Below, in pieces: positions 10,697-22,042 of a stretch of 64,000 nucleotides of DNA. Made by a program: the position numbers and the translations under genes. This stretch comes from Nannochloris sp. 'desiccata' (taxonomy: Eukaryota; Chlorophyta; Trebouxiophyceae; Chlorellales; Chlorellaceae), in assembly GCA_019044685.2 (NCBI GenBank), contig JAGTXX020000004.1, positions 992,001 through 1,056,000 of the forward strand. The letters run 5' to 3'. The notes below the pieces were generated by a model. The model was not told the DNA's origin, did not search any database, and saw nothing but the letters and a program-made list of their open reading frames with translations. Positions within the stretch are counted from its first letter, which is position 1; each line of letters begins with the position of its first letter.

Positions 10697-11369
10697 CTGT
10701 AAATGTAATAGGGACTAGCTGGAACTAATTACAGTTTGAGTTTTGACGGCGGTTGGATTTGAAGGGCTGCCACCAACGACATTTTGAAAACGGGCTATTA
10801 TATCCTTGTTGTCGCGTATAAGAGTGCAAATTATAATCAATCAATCATCAATCAATCAATCATTTACAGGTTATCCTCCGATATAGTGGCAACAGAGGCG
10901 CAAATCAGAGCCTGCCTAAGTGCAGCAGAGACCTGTATAGAAATTAACTAAAATAAAGCACAAGAGGGTACCTTTTCTAGACTAAAAAAATTAAAGAAAC
11001 GAAATGATCATTTAATGACCCAACTAAGTGTAAAATCATGCTTCACGATATGGCATTAACAGTACCAGCAGAGCATTCTTTACGCTCATGGCTGTGAATA
11101 TATATATGCAGTTCCTCTCAGTACCAAAAATGAGGGCGGCGGTGCCGTCCTGGCATTGCCCCTATTTTTTTCTTAGATAAAAGAAGCCTTTATTCGCCAT
11201 CTAAGGCGCCAAAAATATTGTTTTTGTTTTTGTGTTCTAGTGCCGATACAAATAACGGCAAATGGTTTTCGATACTGATAGTAAGCTGATTCTCGTCCTT
11301 GCATTCCTACGTGGTATTGCACCCTTCAAGAGGCTTTTCGATCACTAACCCGATTCTCATCGGAACATC
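10697..11369. other. Intergenic region with (ATCA)n microsatellite
   Basis: 673 bp without a supported gene. It contains an imperfect ATCA/AATC microsatellite at about 10836-10863 and a GC-rich inverted pair near 11131-11163 (GGGCGGCGG...TTGCCCC) followed by a T run. The part next to 11370 is probably the promoter and 5' UTR of the following gene. Confidence 0.5.
10836..10863. repeat. (ATCA)n microsatellite
   Basis: Tandem AATC/ATCA tetranucleotide repeat with one interruption, in non-coding DNA. Confidence 0.85.
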
Positions 11370-14300
11370 ATGGATTGGGCAATCGATTTACGCATCCATA
11401 GCGTGACTGGGCTGCCAGAAACCGAACCTTTGGTCGCCATCGAGGTAAGATCAAATTTCACTTCTTTTATTCCGCAAACCCCTGACTTTCAAGCTTATTC
11501 AATACCTCGACACCACTTGCTAACAAGCTTTGATTTTCTCAAAATTCGCAGGTCACCTCCCCAAGCGACCCTGAATGCAACTGGTCGAGTGCCACTGTCA
11601 CTTCCTTCAATGGCACATCTTTTATCGGAGCCTGGACTAGTATAATAGTCCGCGGCGGCAATGATCTCCAAATCAAAATTAAAGAGAAGAATCCAATCAT
11701 CCAATGCGCCGCTGGTGGCCCCCTCAGCGCCAGCACAATTATCAACCTTGAGGAATGTGCCGCCACTTCCGCTGCTGATGGCGGCAATGGTGCCGAGATG
11801 ATTGTGTCTCTTGAAGCATCTGGCGGGAAACGTTTAACCAAAGCATTGGATGATGCTCTTGTGGCTACTGCCACTGCTGCTGAGAAGATTGGCGAGGCTG
11901 TTGATACTGCAGCTGAAGCAGCTCAAAAGGCCACTGGCAACGCTCCAGCTCCAACTGATGTCACTAAAGAAACCGATATTGAAGCAGATGTCTCCTCCAC
12001 TACTACTAAAGGCGCCACTTTTGGACGTGTTTACAGCGTTGACGATTTACAGCTGCGTTTTAATATAAAAGTGATCTCCTTCGAGCGCTGGGTTGCTCAA
12101 CGCGGCAGTTTTGAAATTCACGGTGGTGCTCTTGAACAAAGTGTCGCTGCGTTGCCCCCTTCATTGCACTCATACGCGCATGGTGGGTTTATGGGACTTG
12201 CTTGTAGTGTTTTAGGGGACCCTGAGTGGAGTAAAATCTTAAAAGAAGAGAGTGATGTTGCTTGGAACGCACTTCAAATAGAACAGTTAAAATTAAAAGC
12301 AAGGGGGAAAGCTGATAAGCCTAATTTGGCACATGGAAACTATATGACTGTGTTGGAAAACTCACCAGTTTTATGTGCCTATGGATTGGTCCGAACTGGC
12401 AGCACTACGTTAATCACAGCTGGAGGAGCTACATCTGTTGCAGCACCTGCTGCTGCTGCTGCTGCCTCACCACTGGGAGCTTCTTTTGAAACGCCAATTG
12501 GTCTCGAATCAGCTTCTTTAGCAACTTCTGATATGATCGTACCACCTACAAATCAAATAATGGATTCTACATCTACAGCAACTCCTGTTTCACCTACAAT
12601 AACAGCATCATCAAGACCTTCAGAGACCTCTGCCAAAGCTGCAGGCACTGCTGCTGCCGTTGAGAAATCTCTTGCTGCATTGAAACAATACCAGACTGAC
12701 ATGGCAACCCCAAACACGTATGGATATAAACCATTGGCCATGGAATGGGATATTTGGGTGAATCCTACGAAGCCTGCTGCACTTGAAGAAGCAACCATCA
12801 ATCATGGAACCAAAAGCGCTCTCGTCACGCAAGCAGTCCTCACAGCTGTTCCCGGTCTAAAAGCATGTGCTCGCAAAGCAGGAACGAATCAAATCTTAGA
12901 TGAAGGTCTATCCCCAGTTGAATGGCTTACGAAGATTGGTAATTCTATCAATAAAGCTGTCAATGGAAATAAAGAAAGTCCATTGCCGTTGTCGGGACCT
13001 GAAGAGAGTTGCTGGAAAGTCCACGTTATTTTCGATAAAATTACAGGATTACCTCCTGGAAAATGGGTGAGTGCACACGTGCATGTTGATGTAGATAGCT
13101 ATGATGTGGTGCTACCTACACAAGCAACTGTGGTAGCTCCAGTGAATACGGCTACTGGCGTTGTTACTTGGGCATCTGCTGCTGAACATACAAGTAGTAC
13201 TGCTGCTGCTGCTGCTGCTTCTGATCACCTTGGCATTAAAGTCCCTGATTTGGGGCATGTCGCTCGTCGTCATGACGCTTCTACATTATCTTTCTGGCCT
13301 TTACTAAAATCTGAAAGCTCAAGAAATGAGTTGTTGCTCTCCGTTCGTGGTGATCCAGTTGGTATTTTCTACAACAGAGGTATCGGCATGGCAAGAGTAG
13401 ACTTGAATCAATTGATAAAAGAATACCCTGAGTTGGCTACTGGGAAAGAAATCGAGCTTGGCGTTGAAGTGGGTCCTTGGCTGAAAAGAACAGAGTTGAC
13501 GAGAAAAGTGCAAGCAGCTAAAAAATTCAAAGATGAAGAACTGGAAGACGAACACGTGCAAGATATTGCTGCCACCCATGCTGCATCCACCACTGAAAGC
13601 ACTGATGCTGAAGTTGTTGGTGATACTAACTCTAAAGTTGTTGTCTCTATTAAGCTTCGTTTAGAGTCTGTAGGGGTCATGGCTGCAATGGAAACTCTGG
13701 GAGTACCCCGCGCTGCTGCCCAGACATCAGTCGCGATGCTTTCTCAACCTGGTGGATTGTATTTGGATGTCAAGAGTGCCTACTCTACTGCATACGATTT
13801 ACAGGTCTTTGTGTCTGCCCTAAAAGGGGTAGGTATCACTACAAAGGCAGTGTGCTCTTTCCAACCAAAACAACTTGCTGTCGGGTCTGTTGCAAACACT
13901 GTGTTGTTCTTCCACGGTCTTTCTGGCCTTGAAAACGCCTGTGATTCTGGCGTTGTCCGTCCTGGTGAGTTTGTTTTATTCAACGGGGCTTCCTTCTTAG
14001 AAGACATCTCCACCACAGAATTGCAATATATGAGTAAAAGTGGAATTCAAGACACCCTAGGTAAAGCTGTTGCTTGGCCTATTGACGAAATGGCTGTGCG
14101 TAAATATGCAACTTTATGTGAAATCTACAATATTGTCGGTGGGTTTTACGTTCAAGAACCCGATACAGCTCCCTGTGGGGTCGATTCTCTATGTCGGCTT
14201 GTTGCTGAAAACGAGGACAAGTTCCCTCTTGGCTTTGCTTATGGTCATCTAAGTGGCCGTGCAGTTGGATTTTTAGATGCACGTGGTCGTGGATTTGCGA

Positions 14301-15376
14301 GCCAACAAATTGTAGAAGAATTTGCGGCAAGAAAAGATCTTGCTGGCAAGACTATTCGCCGAATTAAAAAGGGAGAACATCGTGGTATGTCTCTTACTGT
14401 TCAAGTTGCCTGGGCTGGTCGGTTGTTGCACGGAGAGGACTGGATGTCTGTCGGAGAACAGAGGGCATTGTGTACTTTGCTCAACGAAATGGATTCTGAA
14501 GAGAATGTTGCCACTTTGGTGCGTGAAGTAGGTGGTGTCCAACGTCTTGTAGTACGATATCACCAACACTACGAGTTGACCACTCCTTTGACGTTACTTG
14601 AAGCTGGTTTCAACCACAATTATTCTAAAAGTTTGATGCGGATCTTACGTAATCGCGGTGTCATGGCTTCGTTACCTTTACCTAAAAAACTGGAACTGGC
14701 AGATTTCTTGGTTGGGCCGAACATGCGTGGCTACGGAGCTACGTTTATTGCCCAAGCTGTCTCTATTCGTCGTGGCCTACACAAACACGCCAAAGAAGGT
14801 CTTTTATGCTTATTAGAAAGTTGCACTGCTGATGAAGTTAGGGCTATTTACGAAGCACAAGGTGGTCGTGGTGTTGTAGAGTCTAAATTACGAGGGTGGT
14901 TGCATCTTTCTTGGCATTACAATGGACGATTAAAGGATATTGACCATACTCATGAAATAGACCCTGTACAGCGGGCCTATACAAATTCTTCATTAAAATA
15001 CGCAGCCTTACCCTGGGTGGCACCTTCTACCAGGGCAATGGGTGATGCTGAGGGGTCTCCTGGTGCTCTCAGTTTACGCCAAGGTACGCACACCAGAAAT
15101 AAAAATGCTTTAGAACAGACATGGAGAGCGAGCCGTAAGAGTTTCTGTTGTGCATTTACTACATTCTATGCATTACTCTTAGAAATCGTTACGTTCGGTA
15201 TGTTCATTCCGTGCTGTTGTTTACCAAGGGTGTGTGGAAACACCTTGAAAGGGGCCTGTGGAGTGCCAGCCGTGTTTGCATTTATACTAGGGTTTATTTT
15301 AGCTATTGCTACAGTTATCGTGCTGAGTGTTATTTTCAAGAAAGGTGGCAGCACAGATCCTGTTGTGGCTCCTTAG
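11370..15376 (+). CDS. Large membrane-anchored protein of unknown function with C2-like segments
   Basis: Exon 1 (11370-11444) and exon 2 (11552-15376) join in phase 0 across a GTAAGA...CGCAG intron to give 1,299 residues. Two beta-rich segments with similar openings look C2-like: the start (IDLRIHSVTGLPETEPLVAIEV) and one near residue 488 (VHVIFDKITGLPPGKWVSAHV). Ala/Thr-rich linkers separate them. Residues of roughly 740-1150 are a compact, weakly repetitive helical region (SLCRLVAENEDKFPLGFAYG; LLCLLESCTADEVRAIYEA) that faintly recalls annexin-type repeats but is not assignable. The last 80 residues have a Cys-rich hydrophobic segment (CCAFTTFYALLLEIVTFG...PCCC) and a strong final transmembrane helix (VFAFILGFILAIATVIVLSV). 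This suggests a tail-anchored, possibly palmitoylated membrane protein (inference). I do not recognise the family. Confidence 0.8.
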
Positions 15377-15662
15377 TGAATGACTCGAACCAGTACAAGA
15401 CTGTTTGACTGGCTAACTGATGATATATTACAGATTCGTACACCTATACATAAAATAGAAAAAAGGCCCGGGTAGTATCCCTTTTACTTGCTGTTTTTTC
15501 AAGCACTGGCGGCCATCTTTTGATCTTTTCCAATTAGCTATGCTAGATACTGACAATTGCTTTTGGCGAGATGATATTTACTTATTCATCTATTCCTTTC
15601 CTTTCTTCGAATTTTCTTTCTTCCATGTGTAAATGAACCACATAATAATTACAGGGCTGTAT

Positions 15663-16298
15663 TTATCTTTTATTAGTACTACTGCTTTTCCGTACAAGTT
15701 CTTTTTGGTCTGGTCTAGCTAAAAACTGCCCACCAATTTTAGAACGTATTAACTGACTCCTCTCCTCACCATCTCTGCATGCTTCTATTGCTGTTTCTAG
15801 AGCCACAGCCAGATCACCGGCATCTAATTGCTGCTGCTGCTGTTGGGCACCAACATCAACAGTACTGCTATTAACATTACCATCACTAAGAATACAACTA
15901 TGCAGCGGCGGTTCTCTTGTGTGATATGCATCATGCATAATGGTCCGTGGTTCATATGGCTGCTGGTCAAAGCTAGATACACCGGTATGTGCAGCAGCTG
16001 AAGCATGCGGAGTGGATAAAACGTCATCTCTGGCAGCAAGGACGCTCGGTGCAGTCATCGTTCCCGAAATGTCAAGAGACTGAATTATTCTACGGCGCAT
16101 AGAAGCACGGCTTTCTTTTCGCATTTGCTGGACTCGGGCATACTTTTCATGCTTGTCATAGAAAGAACCACGACCCCTAAAATCAGCGCCACCGCCGCGA
16201 CCGCCATGACCTCCCCCTCCTCTGCCGCCTCTCCAAGAACCGCTGCCACCGTCGCCGTAGTCTTGATGTTGCCGTAGGTCTTGTCGTAGATCTTGCAT
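15663..16298 (-). CDS. Small RGG-rich protein, unknown
   Basis: Single-exon 211-residue protein from the ATG at 16298 (MQDLRQDLRQHQDYGDGG). An RGG/GGH-rich box at about residues 20-45 is followed by a basic helical stretch (KHEKYARVQQMRKESRASMRRR), a polar Gln-rich middle, and a conserved-looking basic end (RSQLIRSKIGGQFLARP). RGG boxes usually bind RNA and are arginine-methylated, so an RNA-binding or ribonucleoprotein role is inferred. No catalytic motif is visible. Convergent with the large membrane protein gene. Confidence 0.6.
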   Translation of the reverse strand: MQDLRQDLRQHQDYGDGGSGSWRGGRGGGGHGGRGGGADFRGRGSFYDKHEKYARVQQMRKESRASMRRRIIQSLDISGTMTAPSVLAARDDVLSTPHASAAAHTGVSSFDQQPYEPRTIMHDAYHTREPPLHSCILSDGNVNSSTVDVGAQQQQQQLDAGDLAVALETAIEACRDGEERSQLIRSKIGGQFLARPDQKELVRKSSSTNKR

Positions 16299-16775
16299 CT
16301 TAGTTATATGAACCAACTAACGTTGATGCAGTCTTTAGAAGTAACGAAGAATAGATAGGCTTGTTGTAGAAGCTTTAATGCTTTAAGGAAGTCTTATGCC
16401 AGTTTCGAAGCGATCAAAATCTAATTATAATTTAGTTCAAAGGGAGCAACCCAGAAGAAGGATATGTCTCAGAGCAAAGAGATGTATTGGCTGACTCAAA
16501 TGCCGGTATGTGAAAATTAATTTAAGCTTCCCACGGTGGTAGTAAGCAAGAAGATTTATATAGACAAAAACAAGCTGTAATTTCAAAAATAAAACGTTGA
16601 AAAATTGTAAGCGATGGCATTCTAAATAAATAGAACTATTCATGAAATCGTAAAGTAAGCAGCTGTACTCTCTGTCAGTCGCAACCTCTTCTGGTAGCTG
16701 GTTGATTTTTTCAAAAAATGCACAATTGTTTGCTAAAGAAATTGGTTCTCAGTTGCTTGTAAAGAAAAACCAAAG
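16299..16775. other. Divergent intergenic region (RGG protein / SET methyltransferase)
   Basis: 477 bp, AT-rich, between divergent start codons. The short ORFs present lack family features or codon bias. Presumed to hold promoters and 5' UTRs of both neighbours. Confidence 0.4.
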
Positions 16776-19700
16776 ATGGAAGATAGAAGAACGCGACTTC
16801 CCCGTGCGTCTACTATGGCGTACAAGGAGCTGCGGCCCAGGCAGCCTGCCAATGACGGGAATGGGACCCAACTACCATTCGCTGAAGAAGCCTGCGTAGC
16901 GGCCTTAGCTGGCTTAGCAACTGTGCATACTTCAGTTCAGAAAGCCATTAAAACAAATGCATTGCCAGCAGAGCTAGGAACCAGCCTCAGGTATGTCATC
17001 TTCCTTTCGTTGTTATTCTTTCGATCAGTTACAAAATGCGATCATTTAGATTTCATCCTTAACCCCATCTATTTTATCGGCAGCAGCTCTTCATCTCATT
17101 GGTTATTCACCTCCTTTCCCTTTTGCAGCGCTTTGATCTCCACTTTGGAGGCCCGAGCTTCATCTGAGACGGTTGTGGCCGCACTCAACGCCGTCCGAGT
17201 AACCTGTGGCAAAAGTATAAAAATGCTTTTTGACAGCGATAATAAACAGCATGCCAATGCAACTACGGCAATGCTCGACACCATCAATAAAATATGCACA
17301 CCATTAGGCATTACCACTGCCAACGGCAACGACACCTCCACCGCTGCTGTTGTTACAGATGAAGACGACTCCGAGTTCTTTGCACCACCCGAGTCTTTGA
17401 ACGATATTTTAACCATCTCAGTAGACCCTAATTTACTGGCTTCTCAACCTATTAACGGAGGGAGAGGTGGTAGAGGCGTTGCTATGAGAGCTGGAGAGAG
17501 TGGTGGCCGTGGTGGGCGTGGTCGTGGCCGTGGTGGACGTCCTGTTCTATCAATCGGTGAAAAACGTCGTAACATGCCAATAAAAATATTCACACATGAA
17601 CTACAGAATCAAATTGCTACTGCTCTGCATATGGTCTTGCAACCTGATGTACCAGTTGGTAGCGAGCAAGCTGGTCGTGGTCGTCGTCGTGCCAGTGCTG
17701 CTACTACTAGTAGACCCACTTCAGCAGAATCCATCCTGCCCCCTGCTTCCCCTGAATCCCTCCCTCCTTTACTCATTGCCTTTTTAAAAGAACTTTCAAA
17801 CAGCGGCGCATCTGCCTCGATGCGCAGCATGGGTGCCACTTTACCACGCGTAATTGCAGGATTACAAGCTGGAAAGTTCTTAGAACCTGAAGAAATGATT
17901 GGTTCTATTGGTGAAGAAGCACATGAGATTGCAGAGAATTATTTACTTACTCAAAATCCAGATGTTCGTCGGGGTAAAATCATCGGCCAAGCAGATTCTT
18001 TTTGTAATCTTGTTGGAGAACTCATGGACAGAGTGATTGGGGAGTTGTTGCGTGTAGCAAAGATTAAAAGAATGAAAATGCCTGAATCTGAGTTATTGGC
18101 TGAAGAGCTGGCTGAACGAGCTGTTTATGCAGCTGAACATGCTGCTGCTGTTGCTGCGGCGGCAACAGCAAATGCTCTTGAAGTCCAGCGATTGGTACGA
18201 GTTCCTTTATGTATACAAGTGAATAGAGAGCCCTACAGAAATGGAGATTGGCGCAAAACTCCTTTTGTTCCTCGTCCCTACATTCGCTTGCAAAAGTATG
18301 ATATTGTAGAGGAGGCTACCAGAGAAACAATAGAAAGAAAATTGTCGACCAAAAAGCGAGGTGGGTGTGGTGGAGAGCATTGCAGCGAACGTGATCATTT
18401 AGGTACCTATTCTTTAGAGTCAGAGACGTTTATTACTCAATGCTCGTGCTTATCGCGTAATACAGAGTGCGACGAGACGTGTGGCTGTTCTGATAAGGGT
18501 CCTCAAGCATGCCTTAATCGCGCCGTCACGGTCCGGCAGACTGTGAAGATTGATGAAGACGTCGAGGAGATTAATTCTTGGGGAATGGATTGTTATACTC
18601 GGCGTAATATTCAAGATGCGGTATTGGAATCTCAAGCTTTTGGTGCGTATGAAATGCCTGATTATAAGCATATTCTACGACAAATTAAAGCAGGGGTGCC
18701 GCCTGCACGTATTGCTGCGACTGCTGCTGGACAACATGCTGCTGTAGCTGCAGATTCGCCTGCAACTGGAGGTCTACTGAAAGGCGTGATAAACGCAGCA
18801 AATGGAGGTGCTAGTGGTACTGCTACTGGTAATACTGGAGGTATTGGGTCTCCTGCCACCACCGCCAATGCCCCCAAGGCTCCAAAATCTAAAGCAGCAG
18901 TTGAGCGTGCTGTTGTAGAATGGATTGAACGCACCCTTATTCCTGCAATTAATCGCCAAGGACCCAATGGATGGGATCTTCGCTCTGGCCTCGCAGATGT
19001 CAAAGCCCGTGCTGTTGCCACCAACGACTCTGCCAGCGTAGCTGCAGCAGACGCTGTTGATGCTCGATTAGAGCTTGTTGGTTACAATTATTTTAGAATC
19101 CACCCAAAGGGAGTTGGTCTAGTCTGTCGTCGTCCTGGTGGGTTACCTCGTCTCACTTTTGTGGAAGAGTATCTTGGTGAGATTCATACACCTCATCGTT
19201 GGTTTGAATTACAAGATGCAGTCAAGAAGATTACTGGTGATGAATTACCTGATTTTTATAACATCACTTTAGAAAGACCACGAGACGATCCTGATGGGTA
19301 TGATATATTATTTGTCGATGCTGCTGCCAAAGGGGCGTTTGCATCTCGTATGTCTCATTCATGTACTCCTAATTGTCAAGCTGTGGTAATGGCATGTGGT
19401 GGTCGACTGACTATTGCTCTGTACACTTTGAGACATGTCCACGAAGGTGAAGAATTGACTTTCGATTATTCTTCGGTTACCGAATCTGAAAAAGAATTTC
19501 GGGATGCAATTTGCCTGTGCGGGACCCACATGTGTCGGGGATCATATTTGTACTTTACGGGTAGTAGAGCCTTTATGCAAGTCATGCTGCAAAAGCATAC
19601 TATGTTGCATAGGAATGTTATCTTGTGTAGAGCAGGTATAGAGCCGGTGACACAAGCTGATAAAGTAAGATTGAAAAAATATGGAATTGGCGAGAGCTGT

Positions 19701-21410
19701 CTGGGATCTGTAGAGCGAGGTGATAGAGTGGAACCCTGGTTGGAGAAATGGGCTGCACTGATTTGTGAATATTTGGACCTGGAAGAAGCGTGTTTAAAAG
19801 AAGAACTGCTCAATAAAGATCCATATAAATCGTACACTGAAGCGACTGCAGCTGCTGAAGCAAAGGGCGTTGTTGCCAATCGTGTTCAAAACATTGCTAT
19901 TACCTTGGATAAAGTCCGGATGGTTTTATCACAACCTGGACAACCCAAAGACCCTGTGTTGAAACCTTTATCGGAAGATCAAATCACTGATCATCTATGG
20001 AGAGGGCCTAAAGCAATTGCTAAAAAGCTGCTCAAGGGAGCCATTGGGGCACTGGGTGCGTCTGCAAATCAGATCCGTAGTTTAAATGCAGCTACCGATG
20101 ACGACATGTTGGCTGACGCTATCGACGGAATCAAAGGGAATTTACCTCCTACAGCACAGAAATTGTGTGACATTGGGTTATTACAAGCAGACACTGTTGC
20201 TGAAGCTCGTACCAATTTACAATTAGTTGTCGACCAGTTGAGGGTGCTGGATATAGAAATTGGTGGTGGGCTCACTGCTGCTGCCGATATAGGTCAAATG
20301 TATGTGCTGACTCAGCATTGGATGACGTCTGGAAATGGGTTTAAGAGCTTCCAGTCCAATCCTGTGCCAATTAATTTACAAGATTTGTTTTTGAATAGAG
20401 AAGCTGCTGCTATGACGGCAGCTGAGCCGGCGACGGTGACAGCTGTGGTGGGTGCTGGTAACCCCGTGCCTGCTGTCGAGGGTACTGAAAATAATACTGC
20501 TGTTGATGGTGGTATGACTGAAGCAGCAATGGTAGAAGATGCAGGTAATGCAGCAGCAGCAGCAGCAGCTCCTACTGACCGAGCACAAGAAGAAGATCAT
20601 GTCAATCCAGCTGCTGCTACCGCTGCTGCCATTATTGCTGCCGCCAACGCTTCAGCCGCTGCCCCACCCCCTCCCCGAACACCCGAAGAGGAAGCAGCAG
20701 CAGCTGACTCAGCACTACGCCATGCGAATGCATTAGCTAGAAAACATAAAAATAATCCTGCATTACGCAAAACGTACAGACCGTTGTATTTATGGGGACA
20801 GCTCAACGGATGGTTTAAACAAACTGTGAGTGATCCTACAGCGTCACTTTCAGCAGAGCGCCGTGGTACTTTATCATTACCAGACATTGAAAGCTGTTTT
20901 GGCGGCACGGGTACTACTGTTAATAGGGGATATGGCCCTAAACAACGGTACGAAATGATTGAACACATTGAAAAGAGGCCTGATGGTATGTGGAAGACTG
21001 GTACCCAGTGGTCGTTTAGAAATGAAGGGAAAATATATGGTAGCCCCATGTTGGACGCAGCGTGGGGTGAGCAGACTGGGGAAGAAGGCGATGGGTCTTT
21101 GAAAGATTTAGTAGAAAAATTGAAAGAAGCAGCAATACCGTTTGTGATGCCAACGGGACTTCTGAGAACGGTTGGAGGTGGTAGAAGAGGGGGTGGTGGT
21201 GGAAGGGGGAGAGGACGTGGGCGCGGTGCTGCTGCGGCGGCGGCTGCTGCTGCTGTTGTCAATGGAACTGCAAGTGGTAGTGGTGGTGCTCCTGCTGCTC
21301 CTAGAGGAAGGCCGAGGGCTACGAGTAGGAGGGCGGCTGCAATTGCTGCTGAAGAAGGAGGTTTTGGTTCTCTAATGGAGGAAGTATATGATGATATCAT
21401 GTTCATGTAG
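16776..21410 (+). CDS. ATXR3: ATXR3/SDG2-type SET-domain histone methyltransferase
   Basis: The reading frame runs 1,544 codons, but 16991-17128 looks like an in-phase 138-nt intron (CAG|GTATGT...TTTTGCAG), giving 1,498 residues when spliced. Key parts are an RGG box (about bases 17459-17540); a Cys-rich pre-SET-like block (bases 18361-18560: CSCLSRNTECDETCGC, then EINSWGMDCYTRRNI); a SET domain at about 19150-19490 with VEEYLGEI, DGYDILFVDA, SRMSHSCTPNC and ELTFDYSSVTESEKEF; and a post-SET CLCGTHMCRGSYL. The order and motifs match plant ATXR3/SDG2, the major H3K4 trimethyltransferase. The C-terminus is Ala-rich and ends in a second RG-rich tract. Nuclear chromatin function is expected. Stop is TAG. 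Confidence 0.88.
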   Translation: MEDRRTRLPRASTMAYKELRPRQPANDGNGTQLPFAEEACVAALAGLATVHTSVQKAIKTNALPAELGTSLRYVIFLSLLFFRSVTKCDHLDFILNPIYFIGSSSSSHWLFTSFPFCSALISTLEARASSETVVAALNAVRVTCGKSIKMLFDSDNKQHANATTAMLDTINKICTPLGITTANGNDTSTAAVVTDEDDSEFFAPPESLNDILTISVDPNLLASQPINGGRGGRGVAMRAGESGGRGGRGRGRGGRPVLSIGEKRRNMPIKIFTHELQNQIATALHMVLQPDVPVGSEQAGRGRRRASAATTSRPTSAESILPPASPESLPPLLIAFLKELSNSGASASMRSMGATLPRVIAGLQAGKFLEPEEMIGSIGEEAHEIAENYLLTQNPDVRRGKIIGQADSFCNLVGELMDRVIGELLRVAKIKRMKMPESELLAEELAERAVYAAEHAAAVAAAATANALEVQRLVRVPLCIQVNREPYRNGDWRKTPFVPRPYIRLQKYDIVEEATRETIERKLSTKKRGGCGGEHCSERDHLGTYSLESETFITQCSCLSRNTECDETCGCSDKGPQACLNRAVTVRQTVKIDEDVEEINSWGMDCYTRRNIQDAVLESQAFGAYEMPDYKHILRQIKAGVPPARIAATAAGQHAAVAADSPATGGLLKGVINAANGGASGTATGNTGGIGSPATTANAPKAPKSKAAVERAVVEWIERTLIPAINRQGPNGWDLRSGLADVKARAVATNDSASVAAADAVDARLELVGYNYFRIHPKGVGLVCRRPGGLPRLTFVEEYLGEIHTPHRWFELQDAVKKITGDELPDFYNITLERPRDDPDGYDILFVDAAAKGAFASRMSHSCTPNCQAVVMACGGRLTIALYTLRHVHEGEELTFDYSSVTESEKEFRDAICLCGTHMCRGSYLYFTGSRAFMQVMLQKHTMLHRNVILCRAGIEPVTQADKVRLKKYGIGESCLGSVERGDRVEPWLEKWAALICEYLDLEEACLKEELLNKDPYKSYTEATAAAEAKGVVANRVQNIAITLDKVRMVLSQPGQPKDPVLKPLSEDQITDHLWRGPKAIAKKLLKGAIGALGASANQIRSLNAATDDDMLADAIDGIKGNLPPTAQKLCDIGLLQADTVAEARTNLQLVVDQLRVLDIEIGGGLTAAADIGQMYVLTQHWMTSGNGFKSFQSNPVPINLQDLFLNREAAAMTAAEPATVTAVVGAGNPVPAVEGTENNTAVDGGMTEAAMVEDAGNAAAAAAAPTDRAQEEDHVNPAAATAAAIIAAANASAAAPPPPRTPEEEAAAADSALRHANALARKHKNNPALRKTYRPLYLWGQLNGWFKQTVSDPTASLSAERRGTLSLPDIESCFGGTGTTVNRGYGPKQRYEMIEHIEKRPDGMWKTGTQWSFRNEGKIYGSPMLDAAWGEQTGEEGDGSLKDLVEKLKEAAIPFVMPTGLLRTVGGGRRGGGGGRGRGRGRGAAAAAAAAAVVNGTASGSGGAPAAPRGRPRATSRRAAAIAAEEGGFGSLMEEVYDDIMFM

Positions 21411-21497
21411 AAGAGCTGTTGAGCTCTTTCTCTATCGCCGCTGCAGCGCGCTGCGGCTGCTGGGAGTCACTCACGGGCCGTGTGGGTTTTTAGAATA

Positions 21498-21522
21498 GTG
21501 GTTTTCACACCGGGTGATTTGC
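21498..21522 (+). repeat. Left terminal inverted repeat
   Basis: 25 bp beginning GTGGTTTTCACACC, directly after a TA. It pairs with the reverse complement of 22240-22266. Confidence 0.85.
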
Positions 21523-21730
21523 CTCTGATTTGCCGCGTGATTTGGGAGGTGATTTGCGCAAATTCTCCTCTCCAGGAGAATTCAAGTAACGAATATTTGC
21601 AGGTGGGTGATTCACCCTTTATATGCCTCCGTTTCCCATATTTTTCCGCTTAAATATATTATTTACATTATGAATCACCTAGTTCCGAGGCTAGATCCAG
21701 CTGCACGCACTCCCTGTTCATTTCAGCATC

Positions 21731-22042
21731 ATGGCTGAACCTAATGCCGATGAACTCTCTCTTTTCCTGCAAGGGGCCGGCGAAACCGGTCAAATTGCAT
21801 CCAATCCCGGAGTTCACCCTCCACAACAAAGTTTGCCATCAATCGCGGGTCAAATCCCTCATCTCCTCCCGACCTTGCCCCCAGCTGGTGATCTCCCAGT
21901 CAATTCCCAGCACAATCTCCACTCTATGCTATCCGCAGCCCAGCTAGAAGAAATTGAGAAACTTACCAATTCTGTAGCACCGAACGCGCAACCTGGTCTG
22001 GGCCAATTCTCTTTTCCATGTGAGATGCCTCCCGATGAGTGA
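21731..22042 (+). CDS. Small protein encoded inside the TIR element
   Basis: 103 residues from an ATG in good context (ATCATGG), starting MAEPNADELSLFLQGAGETG and ending in TGA. The sequence is Pro/Gln/Leu-rich, mostly disordered with a short predicted helix (SAAQLEEIEKLTN), and has no recognisable domain. It lies wholly between the terminal inverted repeats. It could be an element-encoded accessory protein, a captured host exon, or chance. Base composition is slightly richer in GC than the element's flanks. Confidence 0.4.
   Translation: MAEPNADELSLFLQGAGETGQIASNPGVHPPQQSLPSIAGQIPHLLPTLPPAGDLPVNSQHNLHSMLSAAQLEEIEKLTNSVAPNAQPGLGQFSFPCEMPPDE

Noticed and set aside
20597..21406. 269-codon antisense ORF under the SET gene C-terminus
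   Set aside because: Low-complexity Pro/Ala sequence that mirrors GC-rich Ala/Arg codons of the real gene. No independent features.
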